From a bacterium (GTDB taxonomy: Bacteria > Armatimonadota > JACIXR01), in contig JACIXR010000006.1 in NCBI GenBank assembly GCA_014360495.1, forward strand, positions 62,001-126,000: DNA of 64,000 bases, written 5' to 3'. The notes under the pieces are model-generated. The model was given only the letters and a program-made list of their open reading frames with translations. It was not told where the DNA came from and made no database searches. Below, in pieces: positions 9,366 through 18,277 of this stretch. The translations under genes and the position numbers were made by a program. The stretch's first letter is position 1, and each line of letters opens with the position of its first letter.

Positions 9366-10447
9366 AATTTATAGAGGAATTTAGGGATAAGGAGCTCTGC
9401 CAAAGAGTTCTTGCGAAAATCAAATCCTATGGTTTCCCTGCTATATTTATGGAAGTTTGCGGGACTCATACTGTTTCCCTCTTTCGCTTCGGGATTAGGC
9501 AGATGCTTCCTCCTACCATAAAGGTCATCTCTGGTCCGGGATGCCCTGTCTGCGTAACTTCCCAGCAGGATATTGAGAACGCTCTCGCCCTCGCTTCGCT
9601 TCCCAATACAATCCTCTTAACATTCGGCGATATGATGAAGGTGCCGGCTAAAAGCGGGAGCCTTGAGAGAAAGAGGGCAGAGGGGGCGGATGTCAGGGTC
9701 GTTTATTCTCCCCTTGATGCTCTAAAAATAGCAAAAAACAACCCAGATAAGCTTTGCATCTTCTTAGCGGTGGGCTTTGAGACAACAGCTCCCGCCACTG
9801 CTTCCTCTATATTAAGAGCCCGAGATGAAAATCTGAGAAATTTCAAGGTCTTTAGCTTGCATAAACTCATCCCACCCGCTATGCGTGCGATTTTGGAGAT
9901 GGGGGAAAGCAAGATACAAGGTTTCATCTGTCCCGGTCATGTATCCACGATAATAGGAGCTAAGCCCTATAGGTTCATTCCTGAGGAATATGGAATCCCC
10001 TGCGTAATAGCTGGATTTGAGCCCCTTGATATTCTTCAAGCAATCTATATGCTGATGGATATGTTGGATAAGGGGACAAGCGATGTTAAGATTCAATATA
10101 AAAGAGCGGTTAGGGAGGAGGGAAATCCTTTAGCTTTGGAGATTATGTGGAAAGTATTTGAGGAAGGGGATGCGGTTTGGAGAGGACTTGGCTACCTTCC
10201 CTCAACTGCTTTAAAGATAAGGGAAGAATTCTCCGATTACGATGCGATGTATTTGTTGAAGGATATGCCGGTAACAGAGGCTGAGGAGAATCCACTTTGC
10301 AGATGTGGTGAAGTGATTAGGGGAGTAGCGGAGCCAACTGAATGTCCACTATTTAAGCGAGTGTGTAATCCCTCCCAACCAATTGGTCCCTGTATGGTTT
10401 CCTCCGAGGGCACCTGCTCCGCCTACTACAAATATGCTCCTTCATAA
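9362..10447 (+). CDS. hypD: Hydrogenase maturation protein HypD
   Basis: Iron-sulfur scaffold on which the Fe(CN)2CO moiety is built. Conserved cysteine motifs are visible: GPGCPVC near residues 59-65, GFICPGH near 187-193, and the C-terminal cysteine cluster (CRCG...CPLF...C...C...C) that binds the [4Fe-4S] cluster. Length of 361 aa is standard. It closes the hydrogenase block; the next gene is a tRNA with its own promoter. hypE, needed to dehydrate the thiocarbamate, does not follow. Confidence 0.96.
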   Translation: MKFIEEFRDKELCQRVLAKIKSYGFPAIFMEVCGTHTVSLFRFGIRQMLPPTIKVISGPGCPVCVTSQQDIENALALASLPNTILLTFGDMMKVPAKSGSLERKRAEGADVRVVYSPLDALKIAKNNPDKLCIFLAVGFETTAPATASSILRARDENLRNFKVFSLHKLIPPAMRAILEMGESKIQGFICPGHVSTIIGAKPYRFIPEEYGIPCVIAGFEPLDILQAIYMLMDMLDKGTSDVKIQYKRAVREEGNPLALEIMWKVFEEGDAVWRGLGYLPSTALKIREEFSDYDAMYLLKDMPVTEAEENPLCRCGEVIRGVAEPTECPLFKRVCNPSQPIGPCMVSSEGTCSAYYKYAPS

Positions 10448-10478
10448 AGAGGTTCCTTTCTGGTGAATGTCATTAGAT

Positions 10479-10540
10479 TTTATAGTCAAGCAATATGGGA
10501 AGTCTTCTAAGGGGTCTCAAATGTCAGGGAATTATACAAA
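10479..10540 (+). repeat. Transposase-like 3' end relic, copy 1
   Basis: This 62-nt stretch matches 27415-27476 at 53 of 62 positions, with no gaps. Read in the plus frame both copies encode a common peptide of the form L-[DE]-F-I-V-x-Q-Y-G-K-S followed by SQM and NYT, so they look like the 3' end of the same former gene plus its downstream flank. Copy 1 stops 4 nt before the -35 box of the tRNA promoter. Probably the remains of an insertion element; the family was not recognised. Confidence 0.6.
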
Positions 10541-10544
10541 ATCC

Positions 10545-10573
10545 TTGACTAATTGTTTTTCTCCATATATTAT
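10545..10573 (+). promoter_or_regulatory. Promoter of the tRNA gene
   Basis: TTGACT (10545-10550), a 17-nt spacer and TATTAT (10568-10573), about 17 nt before the tRNA 5' end. A good sigma-70-type match. It may also drive accB-hom-thrC, which begin 23 nt after the tRNA without a terminator between. Confidence 0.7.
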
Positions 10574-10590
10574 TATACATTGGTTAAATT

Positions 10591-10665
10591 GGCGGTGTAG
10601 CTCAGTGGTAGAGCACGCGGCTCATAACCGCGGAGTCAAGGGTTCGATCCCCTTCGCCGCCACCA
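10591..10665 (+). tRNA. tRNA with CAU anticodon (elongator Met or Ile2)
   Basis: A full cloverleaf can be drawn: acceptor GGCGGTG pairs with CGCCGCC, D arm with GGTAGAGC, anticodon stem CGCGG/CCGCG around loop CTCATAA, T arm with GGTTCGATCC, and an encoded 3' CCA. The normal G1-C72 pair and the lack of three G-C pairs at the base of the anticodon stem exclude the initiator. Elongator methionine or the lysidine-modified isoleucine tRNA cannot be told apart with certainty by eye. Confidence 0.95.
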
Positions 10666-10687
10666 TTTTGTCTTTTAAATCGCCGAA

Positions 10688-11143
10688 GTGGATAAAGACA
10701 AACTTTTTTCTTTTATCAAAGAAATCGTTGCCCTCTTTGAGAAATCCTCTGCTTCCGAGTTAGAGGTAGAAGAGGAGGGCGTTCGCCTTATCCTCCGAAA
10801 AACAACCTCTCGCACCCCTCAAGAAGTTCCCATCCAACCTCCCCTCATCAAGGAGGAGAGAGTAAAACAGGAGCCTCTCTTTGGCGATAATGTCTACATT
10901 CTCCGTTCTCCTATGACCGGCGTTTTCTATCGCTCCCCCGCACCTAATGCACCGCCCTTCGTTGAGGAAGGAGATATGGTGGTAAAGGGGCAGAGGTTAG
11001 CGTTGCTTGAAGCGATGAAGATTTTCAATGATATAACAGCTGATGTCTCAGGAAAAATCGTCGCTATTTTAGCGGAAAACGCTTCCCTCGTTCAGGAGGG
11101 ACAACCGCTCTTCGCAATTGAGAGAATGGAGGAAAATCTATGA
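10688..11143 (+). CDS. accB: Biotin carboxyl carrier protein of acetyl-CoA carboxylase
   Basis: Carries the biotin group that shuttles CO2 in acetyl-CoA carboxylase, the first step of fatty acid synthesis. The C-terminal biotinyl domain has the EAMKI motif with the modified lysine at about residue 111 and the upstream SPMTGVFYRSP stretch; a short N-terminal helical domain and a proline-rich linker precede it. Length of 151 aa is usual. The start is GTG, 23 nt after the tRNA, with a poor ribosome site. accC is not adjacent. It overlaps hom by 4 nt, an unusual pairing of fatty-acid and threonine genes. Confidence 0.93.
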   Translation: MDKDKLFSFIKEIVALFEKSSASELEVEEEGVRLILRKTTSRTPQEVPIQPPLIKEERVKQEPLFGDNVYILRSPMTGVFYRSPAPNAPPFVEEGDMVVKGQRLALLEAMKIFNDITADVSGKIVAILAENASLVQEGQPLFAIERMEENL

Positions 11144-12423
11144 GAAAGGTTCATGTTGGCTTCCTTGGGCTCGGCACCGTTGGGCAAGGGGCTGTGAGAA
11201 CCCTCCTTGAAAATAAGGAGGATATTATGATGAAGACAGGGGCGGAGATAGAGATAAAAAAGATCGCGGTTAAACATCTTGACAAGAAAAGGGATGTGGA
11301 GATTCCTCCTGATCTCCTCACGAATGACCCCTATGAGGTCGTCAATGACTCTAAAATAGACATCGTAGTTGAATTAATCGGTGGATTGGAGCCGGCTCGT
11401 TCCCTGATAAAGAAGGCGCTTGCAAATGGGAAAAATGTGGTCACTGCGAATAAAGAGGTAATTGCCCTATATGGTGGGGAGCTTCTTCCTTATGCTGCAG
11501 AGAGAAAGCTTGACCTTTATTTTGAGGGAGCCGTCGGTGGGGGCATCCCAATAGTTCGTCCCATGAAGATTTGTCTTGCGGGTAATCGTATATACTCTGT
11601 TGTCGGCATAGTTAATGCTACAACTAATTACATTCTCACCAAGATGGCGGAGGAGAAGCTCACATATGATGAAGCCTTAAAGGAAGCACAGGAGAAGGGG
11701 TACGCCGAAGCCGACCCCACTTATGATGTTGAGGGTTTAGATGCCGCTTACAAAATCGCCATTTTAGCTTCTATAGCCTTCAATAGCAGGGTGAAAGTGG
11801 AGGAAATCTACAGGGAGGGAATATCAAAAATCTCCCCCATTGATTTGATTTACGCGGAGGAACTGGGCTATGTCATAAAGCTTTTGGCGATAGCGAAACA
11901 GGAAAACGATATGCTCAGCATAAGAGTTCATCCCGCTCTTATCCCGAAGCATCATCCGCTTGCTTCTGTAAGGGGTGTAAATAATGCGATATTGGTTCAT
12001 GGTTCTTCCGTTGGTAGGGTGATGTTTTATGGAGAAGGGGCGGGTTCTCTACCCACTGGCTCGGCTGTGGTTGGCGATATAATAGACATAGCGAGGAACA
12101 TGGTCTTCAATTGCACGGGAAGGATTTCCTGCACCTGCTTTAAACAAATACCCCAAAAGGATATAAGCGAGATTACATCAAAATACTATATAAGGATGAA
12201 GGTCAAGGACCAACCGGGCGTTTTGGCAGCTATTGCCGCTTGTTTTGGAGAGGAGAAGGTGAGTATAGCTTCAGTTGTGCAGAAAAGGCAAGTCAATAAA
12301 TCGGCGGAGATAGTTTGGATAACCCATCCTTCAAATGAGGGGGCTATGAGGAGGTCCCTGGAAAAGATAGAAAAATTGCCCGTTCTTGAGGAGATATCGC
12401 TTGTATTAAGGGCGGAAGAATGA
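11140..12423 (+). CDS. hom: Homoserine dehydrogenase with ACT domain
   Basis: Reduces aspartate semialdehyde to homoserine, the branch point to threonine and methionine. The N-terminal nucleotide fold has GLGTVGQGAV (residues 8-17), the catalytic domain has TANKEV and the EGLDAAYK-type stretch (about residues 205-212), and a C-terminal ACT domain (about 350-427, DQPGVLAAIAACF) suggests feedback inhibition by threonine. Length of 427 aa matches the monofunctional enzyme. It overlaps accB and thrC by 4 nt each. Confidence 0.95.
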   Translation: MRKVHVGFLGLGTVGQGAVRTLLENKEDIMMKTGAEIEIKKIAVKHLDKKRDVEIPPDLLTNDPYEVVNDSKIDIVVELIGGLEPARSLIKKALANGKNVVTANKEVIALYGGELLPYAAERKLDLYFEGAVGGGIPIVRPMKICLAGNRIYSVVGIVNATTNYILTKMAEEKLTYDEALKEAQEKGYAEADPTYDVEGLDAAYKIAILASIAFNSRVKVEEIYREGISKISPIDLIYAEELGYVIKLLAIAKQENDMLSIRVHPALIPKHHPLASVRGVNNAILVHGSSVGRVMFYGEGAGSLPTGSAVVGDIIDIARNMVFNCTGRISCTCFKQIPQKDISEITSKYYIRMKVKDQPGVLAAIAACFGEEKVSIASVVQKRQVNKSAEIVWITHPSNEGAMRRSLEKIEKLPVLEEISLVLRAEE

Positions 12424-13502
12424 ATTATAGATGGCGAGGAGTAATTGAGGAATATCGTAGGTATCTGCCCGTAAGCGATAAAACGCCAGTGATTACGCTT
12501 TTGGAAGGCAATACCCCTCTTCTTGAGGCTCGTAAGCTCGCAGAATATATCTCCCTTCCTCTACGGCTTTTCCTTAAATATGAGGGCGCCAATCCCACCG
12601 GTTCCTTCAAGGATAGAGGGATGACAGTCGCTATTTCAAAAGCATTAGAAGAGGGGGCTAAAGCGGTGATTTGCGCCTCAACTGGTAATACATCCGCCTC
12701 AGCAGCAGCTTATGCTGCGCGCGCTGGGCTTCCCGCAATCGTTTTAATTCCAAAAGGGGCAATCGCTCTGGGAAAGCTGGCGCAAGCCCTTGTGTATAAT
12801 GCTAAAGTTATAGCTATTGAGGGAAATTTCGACGACGCTTTAAGGCTCGTAGTGGAGATTTGCCAAAGATACCCTGTAACTCTCGTCAATTCCCTCAATC
12901 CTTATAGGATAGAAGGGCAAAAGACCGCCGCATTTGAGATAAGCGATGTTCTCGGTGATGCTCCCACCTTCCACGCCATCCCGGTAGGCAATGCGGGGAA
13001 TATAACCGCTTACTGGAAGGGTTACAAAGAATATCATCAGTTGGGAATCAATAAGAAGCTTCCTAAAATGCTTGGATTCCAAGCGGCGGGAGCGGCGCCG
13101 ATTGTGGAAGGTCATCCCATAGAGAATCCCCAGACCGTGGCAACAGCAATAAGGATAGGCAATCCAGCTTCCTGGAAGTGGGCGGTGCAGGCGAGGGATG
13201 AATCTGGCGGGTTGATTGATAAGGTAACGGACGAGGAGATTATAGAGGCTTATAAGCTTGTCGCTTCGCTTGAGGGTATATTCTGTGAGCCTGCATCAGC
13301 AGCTTCTGTCGCGGGAGTGATTAAAAAACATAAGGAAGGTTATTTCAAAGGATACGAGGGAGAAACGATAGTCTGTACTCTTACCGGGCATGGACTGAAG
13401 GACCCCCAACTTGCCATTGATGTAGCTCCTTCCTCTTTTATTACCACGCCTCCAATCTTGGAAGAAGTTGTGAAGCAGATTTTCGGGGACATCGGTTTGT
13501 AA
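12420..13502 (+). CDS. thrC: Threonine synthase
   Basis: PLP enzyme converting O-phosphohomoserine to threonine. The PLP lysine is K64 in NPTGSFKDRG, and the glycine-rich phosphate loop is seen as PVGNAGN around residues 188-194. At 360 aa it belongs to the short class typical of Gram-positive-type bacteria. It follows hom with a 4-nt overlap; a homoserine kinase gene is not in the window. The next gene is convergent, with only 29 nt between them and no clear terminator. Confidence 0.95.
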   Translation: MNYRWRGVIEEYRRYLPVSDKTPVITLLEGNTPLLEARKLAEYISLPLRLFLKYEGANPTGSFKDRGMTVAISKALEEGAKAVICASTGNTSASAAAYAARAGLPAIVLIPKGAIALGKLAQALVYNAKVIAIEGNFDDALRLVVEICQRYPVTLVNSLNPYRIEGQKTAAFEISDVLGDAPTFHAIPVGNAGNITAYWKGYKEYHQLGINKKLPKMLGFQAAGAAPIVEGHPIENPQTVATAIRIGNPASWKWAVQARDESGGLIDKVTDEEIIEAYKLVASLEGIFCEPASAASVAGVIKKHKEGYFKGYEGETIVCTLTGHGLKDPQLAIDVAPSSFITTPPILEEVVKQIFGDIGL

Positions 13503-13531
13503 ACCCATCTTAAAGCTTTATATAGAAAATC

Positions 13532-14572
13532 TTAACTTCCCGACCCAAGAAGGGAGGAAACTATTCCCTTTATTATTTTCACTTCGTTGATTATATCATC
13601 CAGCAGCACATACTCCTCGCCTGAATGGGCTACTTTAGGCTCTCCAGCGCCCAGGACTACCACTTCCGTGCCCCTCTCCTGAAAGCGCGAAGCTTCCGAC
13701 CAACCGGGTTGGGAGAGTTCCCTCTCAAATCCCAGAACTTCCCTCGTCACATCCCGCGCCAACTGAGCTAAAGGGGAGAAAATCTCCGCTCTTAAGGGAT
13801 TCTCCACTCTTAAAATATGGTAGGAGACATCAATCCAGCGGGGTTGCTTTAATACGCCGTCCAGGATTCGTAAAGCCCAAGTAGCATCTCTTTCCTGGGG
13901 GATGGGAATCGCAAGGATAGAATGGCATCTCTCAGGCACCCTAAGCGTGCTTTCACCACCCCTTATCCCCACTAAGACAAAAGGCAATCGTTCCTTGAGC
14001 TCTGAGAGAAAATCCATCATCTCGTCAATTGAATTTATACCCGAGAAGGGGAAGGAGATAGGAGCGGATAAGCCATAGCAGTATATATCTATTAGCAGAA
14101 GTCCGGGGTGTTGAGTTACGATTGAAAGATTTGTTGGTTCGCCGATTATCGCCCAGCGGGGTGAATAGCCTTCCTCGAAAATTTTCTTCAGCCCTTCCCC
14201 TTTCTCCTCGCTGTCGCTCGTTATCAAGAGGTCCAAACTGCCACGCTCGGTTTTCCCCTTCATCTCCAAGAAGGCTCCAAGCATCGCCGCTACGGAAGCC
14301 TTATCGCAAATGCCAAGTCCATAAGCTTTATTATTCTCTACTTTGTAAATCGGTTGTGAAAGAGCATAGGGAGGTGGAGTGTCTATATGACAGAATAAAC
14401 ATAGCGAGGGTTCACCTTCCCCTATGCGGGCGAGGATAAAAGGTGGTTCCTCCTCCTCTATTTTGGTTTCCACCCCTTCCCCTCTTAATATCTCCTCCAA
14501 ATAATCAATGATTTCCTCCTTGTCTTCCCATCTGCTAACGAGCTCGCTTAGAACGCCAAAGATATCAATCAT
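13532..14572 (-). CDS. M20 family metallopeptidase (ArgE/DapE/CPG2 superfamily)
   Basis: Zinc-dependent amidohydrolase or peptidase of 346 aa. All expected metal ligands are visible: the HIDTP histidine, the aspartate of GICDKAS, the SEE pair, the glutamate of GEPT and the late AHSGEE histidine. Substrate cannot be read from the sequence; deacylase, dipeptidase and LysK-like activities are all possible. Last gene of a run of six; its start overlaps the glmM stop by 8 nt. Confidence 0.85.
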   Translation of the reverse strand: MIDIFGVLSELVSRWEDKEEIIDYLEEILRGEGVETKIEEEEPPFILARIGEGEPSLCLFCHIDTPPPYALSQPIYKVENNKAYGLGICDKASVAAMLGAFLEMKGKTERGSLDLLITSDSEEKGEGLKKIFEEGYSPRWAIIGEPTNLSIVTQHPGLLLIDIYCYGLSAPISFPFSGINSIDEMMDFLSELKERLPFVLVGIRGGESTLRVPERCHSILAIPIPQERDATWALRILDGVLKQPRWIDVSYHILRVENPLRAEIFSPLAQLARDVTREVLGFERELSQPGWSEASRFQERGTEVVVLGAGEPKVAHSGEEYVLLDDIINEVKIIKGIVSSLLGSGS

Positions 14573-15893
14573 TTTCTCTAATTACCCCCTCTATTCCTTG
14601 AACGAGAGAACTCGTTATCTTCTCTACATCTTCTTCACTTTCACCCTCAACCATAACGCGAAGACATCGTTCCGTTCCAGACGCCCTAACGAAAATCCTC
14701 ACTTTGTCCCCGAAATTCCTCCTTGTCTCCTCCACAATTTGCCTTATCCTTCCGTCTCTCTCCCATCTCTTTGGCTCTTTTGTTGGTATATTCACAAGCT
14801 TCTGAGGGAAAAGAGTGTAATCGCACAATTCAGATAAAGTTTTTCCCTTATCCAGCATAACCTCAATTAATTTTATCGCGGTTAACATTCCATCGCCAGT
14901 GGGCAGATGGTCGAAGAGGATAATATGTCCCGACTGCTCGCCTCCCAAATTAGCCCCTGTTTCCCTCATCTTCTCAGCTACATATTTATCGCCAACGGGA
15001 ACCTTAACAACTTCTATGCCAAGCTCACGAAAGGCAAGCTCTATTCCGTAATTAGTCATATGGGTTGTAATCACTGGTTCCCTCAGTATCCCCTTTTCCT
15101 TCATATATTTTGCAAGTATATAAAGCACTCCATCGCCCTTCACTATCCTCCCCTTCTCATCGGAGAATATCGCCCTGTCTCCATCTCCATCAAGGGATAC
15201 ACCGAGAATAGCCCCGCTTTCAACGACCTTTTCCGCCATCAACTTGGGGTGAACAGCGCCGCAATCCGCGTTTATATTCCTGCCATCAGGTGATACATTT
15301 ATTGCTACAACATCTGCTCCCAATTCACTGAATAGAAGGGGCGCCAGCTCGTAGCCTGCTCCATTAGCGGAATCCACCACTATTTTCAGACCTCTGAAAT
15401 CCCCATTTGCCCTGCTCGCAAGAAAATCTTTGTATATTTTCTTTCCCTCCTCTAACTCAATCCTCCTTCCTATCTGGCTTGGCGATGCTATATCAAAGTT
15501 CTCCTCCCTCAATCTTCCCTCTATCTCTTCCTCTAATTCCTCTGGCAACTTGAAACCGTCAATATTGAACAGCTTTATTCCGTTCTCGTAAAAGGGGTTA
15601 TGTGAAGCCGAGACAACGCCTCCCCATTTCCCCATTGAATACACGAGATAAGCTATTCCCGGTGTTGTTATAACTCCCGCGTCCAAGACATCCATTCCCG
15701 ATGCAAGGAGACCAGCGGTGAAAGCCGAGGCAATCATATCGCTTGATAATCTCGTATCCCTGCCCAGGATTATCTCCTTACAGTTCTTCCCCAATATGCT
15801 CCCCACCGAAAGCCCAAGCATAGTGACGAAATCAACCGTTAGGTTTTCATTTGCCTTCCCACGCACTCCGTCCGTTCCGAAAAGTTCACCCAT
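14565..15893 (-). CDS. glmM: Phosphoglucosamine mutase
   Basis: Converts glucosamine-6-phosphate to glucosamine-1-phosphate for UDP-GlcNAc and cell-wall synthesis. The protein opens with MGELFGTDGVRG, has the phosphoserine motif SASHNP (about Ser97), the metal loop DGDGDR and the sugar-phosphate loop RASGTERCLRVM. The ATG at 15893 is chosen over an in-frame TTG at 15908 because GGAGGT lies 7 nt upstream of it; this gives 442 aa. It follows cdaA and cdaR, the well-known operon in which the cyclase regulator also contacts GlmM. Confidence 0.96.
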   Translation of the reverse strand: MGELFGTDGVRGKANENLTVDFVTMLGLSVGSILGKNCKEIILGRDTRLSSDMIASAFTAGLLASGMDVLDAGVITTPGIAYLVYSMGKWGGVVSASHNPFYENGIKLFNIDGFKLPEELEEEIEGRLREENFDIASPSQIGRRIELEEGKKIYKDFLASRANGDFRGLKIVVDSANGAGYELAPLLFSELGADVVAINVSPDGRNINADCGAVHPKLMAEKVVESGAILGVSLDGDGDRAIFSDEKGRIVKGDGVLYILAKYMKEKGILREPVITTHMTNYGIELAFRELGIEVVKVPVGDKYVAEKMRETGANLGGEQSGHIILFDHLPTGDGMLTAIKLIEVMLDKGKTLSELCDYTLFPQKLVNIPTKEPKRWERDGRIRQIVEETRRNFGDKVRIFVRASGTERCLRVMVEGESEEDVEKITSSLVQGIEGVIREND

Positions 15894-16806
15894 TGCTTCC
15901 ACCTCCAATCGTCAGCTTAACAGTGACAGTTTCTCTACCAAGAATGTTTACTCTATCAATCTTCACGAGTGGCACCTCCAAGGAGCAAGAAGCCTCAATA
16001 CGAGATAAATCTATTTTCTCGGTCTTGATGGTGTTGAGGCTTTCAAGGATTGTATTTGGACCAGTGACGGCAACAGCTGGCGGGCTTACCTCTACTTTCT
16101 CAAGCACCAGGTTATTGGGCAGGCTTCCAACAAGGTCAGGGACGACAGCGAGCGTTTTTATCACCCTTGAGACATTAAATCTAATGCTCACCTTGACTAA
16201 TGGAGGCTCAACGCGAACATCCTGCATAGGTATATTCTTCCTATCCATCACAAGAACAGGAAGCATTGAATCCCCTTCCCCTTTCTCCAAATCAACGAGC
16301 ACACTTGCTCCCGCTATCTCCTCTTTTTTTGATAAGGGATAGTAAACGAGCACATTTGAGGGATTTAGGGATATTGCCCTGAGCGAGAATCCCTCGGGAG
16401 GAGGAGATGATATGAGCGGCTGAACAGCCATCTGCTGGGAAACTATCCTATCAATAACCACCCTAATCTTGCGAGGTCTATAGGAGATATCCAATCCCTT
16501 TGGGGCGGAAATCTTCACCGGAACGCTGTATATCCCCACTCCTTTTCCCTCAAGGGATATCTCCGCCCTGATAGAATTAGAGCTTATCCTTTCCAACCTC
16601 TTCTTGGCTCCTCTTAGGGAAATGTTAACTGTCGGCAAGTGGGAGGTAATGACCAGACCGGTGGCAAGCCCGTTAACCTCTATCTCCTTTTTGAGTTCCT
16701 GCGTTATTATAGGGTTTTCTTGTGTGTGGACATATATCCACAGGAGGACGGCTGATATGAAGGCGAAGAGCTTTTGTCCCCAATTATGCTTTAGCCTTTC
16801 CCACAT
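15886..16806 (-). CDS. cdaR: YbbR-domain regulator of diadenylate cyclase
   Basis: Membrane-anchored extracytoplasmic protein that modulates CdaA. An N-terminal hydrophobic helix (about residues 13-27) is followed by about three YbbR-type beta domains; repeating stretches such as VVIDR, VSIRF and VKLTI mark them. 306 aa. The start has AAAGGAGGAG 5 nt upstream. It overlaps cdaA by 23 nt and glmM by 8 nt, consistent with coupled expression. Confidence 0.92.
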   Translation of the reverse strand: MWERLKHNWGQKLFAFISAVLLWIYVHTQENPIITQELKKEIEVNGLATGLVITSHLPTVNISLRGAKKRLERISSNSIRAEISLEGKGVGIYSVPVKISAPKGLDISYRPRKIRVVIDRIVSQQMAVQPLISSPPPEGFSLRAISLNPSNVLVYYPLSKKEEIAGASVLVDLEKGEGDSMLPVLVMDRKNIPMQDVRVEPPLVKVSIRFNVSRVIKTLAVVPDLVGSLPNNLVLEKVEVSPPAVAVTGPNTILESLNTIKTEKIDLSRIEASCSLEVPLVKIDRVNILGRETVTVKLTIGGGSNG

Positions 16807-17602
16807 GCTTCTCCTCCTTTAAGAAGAGGGAACGAAGGATTTCCCTTAATTGGTCTTCGTTGAGATTCTGTCTCAGATTTCCATCATAAGCAAGGCTTAC
16901 TGCACCAGTTTCCTCCGAGACGATTATGACCGCTGCGTCCGTGAGCTCGGATAATCCCAAGCCCGCCCTATGTCTTGTATGGAGATTCTCTCCCAATTCC
17001 TCCCTGCTGGAAAGGGGGAGGACACAGCTGGCGGCGACTATTCTATTCCCTCTTATTAAAATCGCCCCATCGTGGAGAGGATTGCCGGGATAAAATATTG
17101 ATTCTATTAGACGAGAGGATAGCTCGGCATCTATTGGGATGCTCTGATAGATGTAATCGTCTACCCTTACCTGCCTCTCCAACACGATGAGGGCACCTAT
17201 CCGCTTGGCGGAGAGGGATTTCACAGCGCGGAGTATTTCATCTATTATCGCTAATTGGGGGCGCTTTGACCCGAAGAAAAAGCGTGGACGCCCAGCCCAG
17301 AATCCAAATCTCCCAAGTTCCTCTAATAGGGTGCGAAGCTCAGGATAAAAAAGGATTACCAAGGCAACAGGAAGAAGCACAACGAAGCGGTCTAAAACCC
17401 AGCTGACGGTTTCCAAATCCAAAAGATGACAAATATATAGGGAGATGAAAAAGATTATCAACCCCTGCATGATGAACCAGCCCCTCGTTCCCCTCGCCAA
17501 AAGCATCAATTCATAAATGAAGAAAGCTATTATCCCTATGTCCAGAATGGATGTTATAATCTCGCTGAGGGTAAGACCGTTAGGGAAGAGCCAATCTATC
17601 AT
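16784..17602 (-). CDS. cdaA: Diadenylate cyclase CdaA
   Basis: Makes c-di-AMP from two ATP. Three N-terminal membrane helices (about residues 15-90) lead into a DAC domain with both catalytic motifs: DGA at 178-180 and RHR at 210-212. Length of 272 aa is typical. It heads the cdaA-cdaR-glmM set; c-di-AMP in such bacteria controls potassium uptake and wall homeostasis. The gene starts 4 nt after the uracil-DNA glycosylase gene, so it may be co-transcribed with repair genes. Confidence 0.96.
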   Translation of the reverse strand: MIDWLFPNGLTLSEIITSILDIGIIAFFIYELMLLARGTRGWFIMQGLIIFFISLYICHLLDLETVSWVLDRFVVLLPVALVILFYPELRTLLEELGRFGFWAGRPRFFFGSKRPQLAIIDEILRAVKSLSAKRIGALIVLERQVRVDDYIYQSIPIDAELSSRLIESIFYPGNPLHDGAILIRGNRIVAASCVLPLSSREELGENLHTRHRAGLGLSELTDAAVIIVSEETGAVSLAYDGNLRQNLNEDQLREILRSLFLKEEKHVGKAKA

Positions 17603-17605
17603 TCC

Positions 17606-18277
17606 TTAAAAGAGGTTGAGCTGCTCTCCTCCCTCATCTGGCGGAGGTATTATGACCTTTTCTTCCGTTTCCTCGCCTTGCAGGCTCTCCGCTCTCCTCC
17701 TTGCCTCCGCTATATCCTCGGATAACATCCAGCGCAGCTCGTCAAAGGCTCTCCCAGGCTGCCTCAAGACATAGGCAGGATGATATGTGGCGATGGCAAA
17801 TGGCGCATATAGGCTCTTAAACCACAGCCCTCGTTCCTCCGTCATCTTGAATCCCCTATGTATGATGACCTCAGCCGACGGACCACCTAAACAAACAATC
17901 ACTTTAGGCTTAACGATTGATAGCTCTTCTTCCAGCCATTTCTTGCAGGCTTGCACCTCTTGAGGGCGAGGAGGGCGATTGCGAACGCTTCCCTCCTCCC
18001 TTATAGTTGCCCTACACCTTATTACATTCGTTATCCAAACCTCTTCCCGAGTTAAGCCGTTTTCCAGGAGAACTTCCTCAAGCAACTTACCCGCTCTCCC
18101 CACAAAAGGGCGTCCCTGCAAATCCTCGTTCTCCCCAGGTCCTTCTCCGACCAAGACGATTTTCGCATCTATATTCCCATCCCCTATGACCACATTTGTG
18201 CGGGTTTCCCAAAGGGGGCAATCTCTACAAGAGAAAACCCTCTTTTTATAATCCAAAAATCTCTCCTGCTTGTTCAT
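17606..18277 (-). CDS. udg: Uracil-DNA glycosylase, family 4 (Fe-S type)
   Basis: Removes uracil from DNA. The family 4 signature is clear: four cluster cysteines (CRDC near residues 17-20, the CRAT and CKKW cysteines further on), the GEGPGENED catalytic motif, the GRPFVGRAG loop and the ATYHPAYVLR leucine-loop region. The frame is open further upstream, but the ATG at 18277 (223 aa) is chosen because it overlaps the HIT gene stop by 4 nt and the protein begins just before the first cluster motif. This enzyme class is common in thermophiles. Confidence 0.93.
   Translation of the reverse strand: MNKQERFLDYKKRVFSCRDCPLWETRTNVVIGDGNIDAKIVLVGEGPGENEDLQGRPFVGRAGKLLEEVLLENGLTREEVWITNVIRCRATIREEGSVRNRPPRPQEVQACKKWLEEELSIVKPKVIVCLGGPSAEVIIHRGFKMTEERGLWFKSLYAPFAIATYHPAYVLRQPGRAFDELRWMLSEDIAEARRRAESLQGEETEEKVIIPPPDEGGEQLNLF

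Noticed and set aside
10467-10763. A 98-codon frame spanning the tRNA region
   Set aside because: It runs through a tRNA gene and the transposase-like relic; only the first part (repeat) has coding ancestry.
15851-16342. Long plus-strand open frames across glmM-cdaR
   Set aside because: Serine- and proline-rich antisense translations of well-identified genes.
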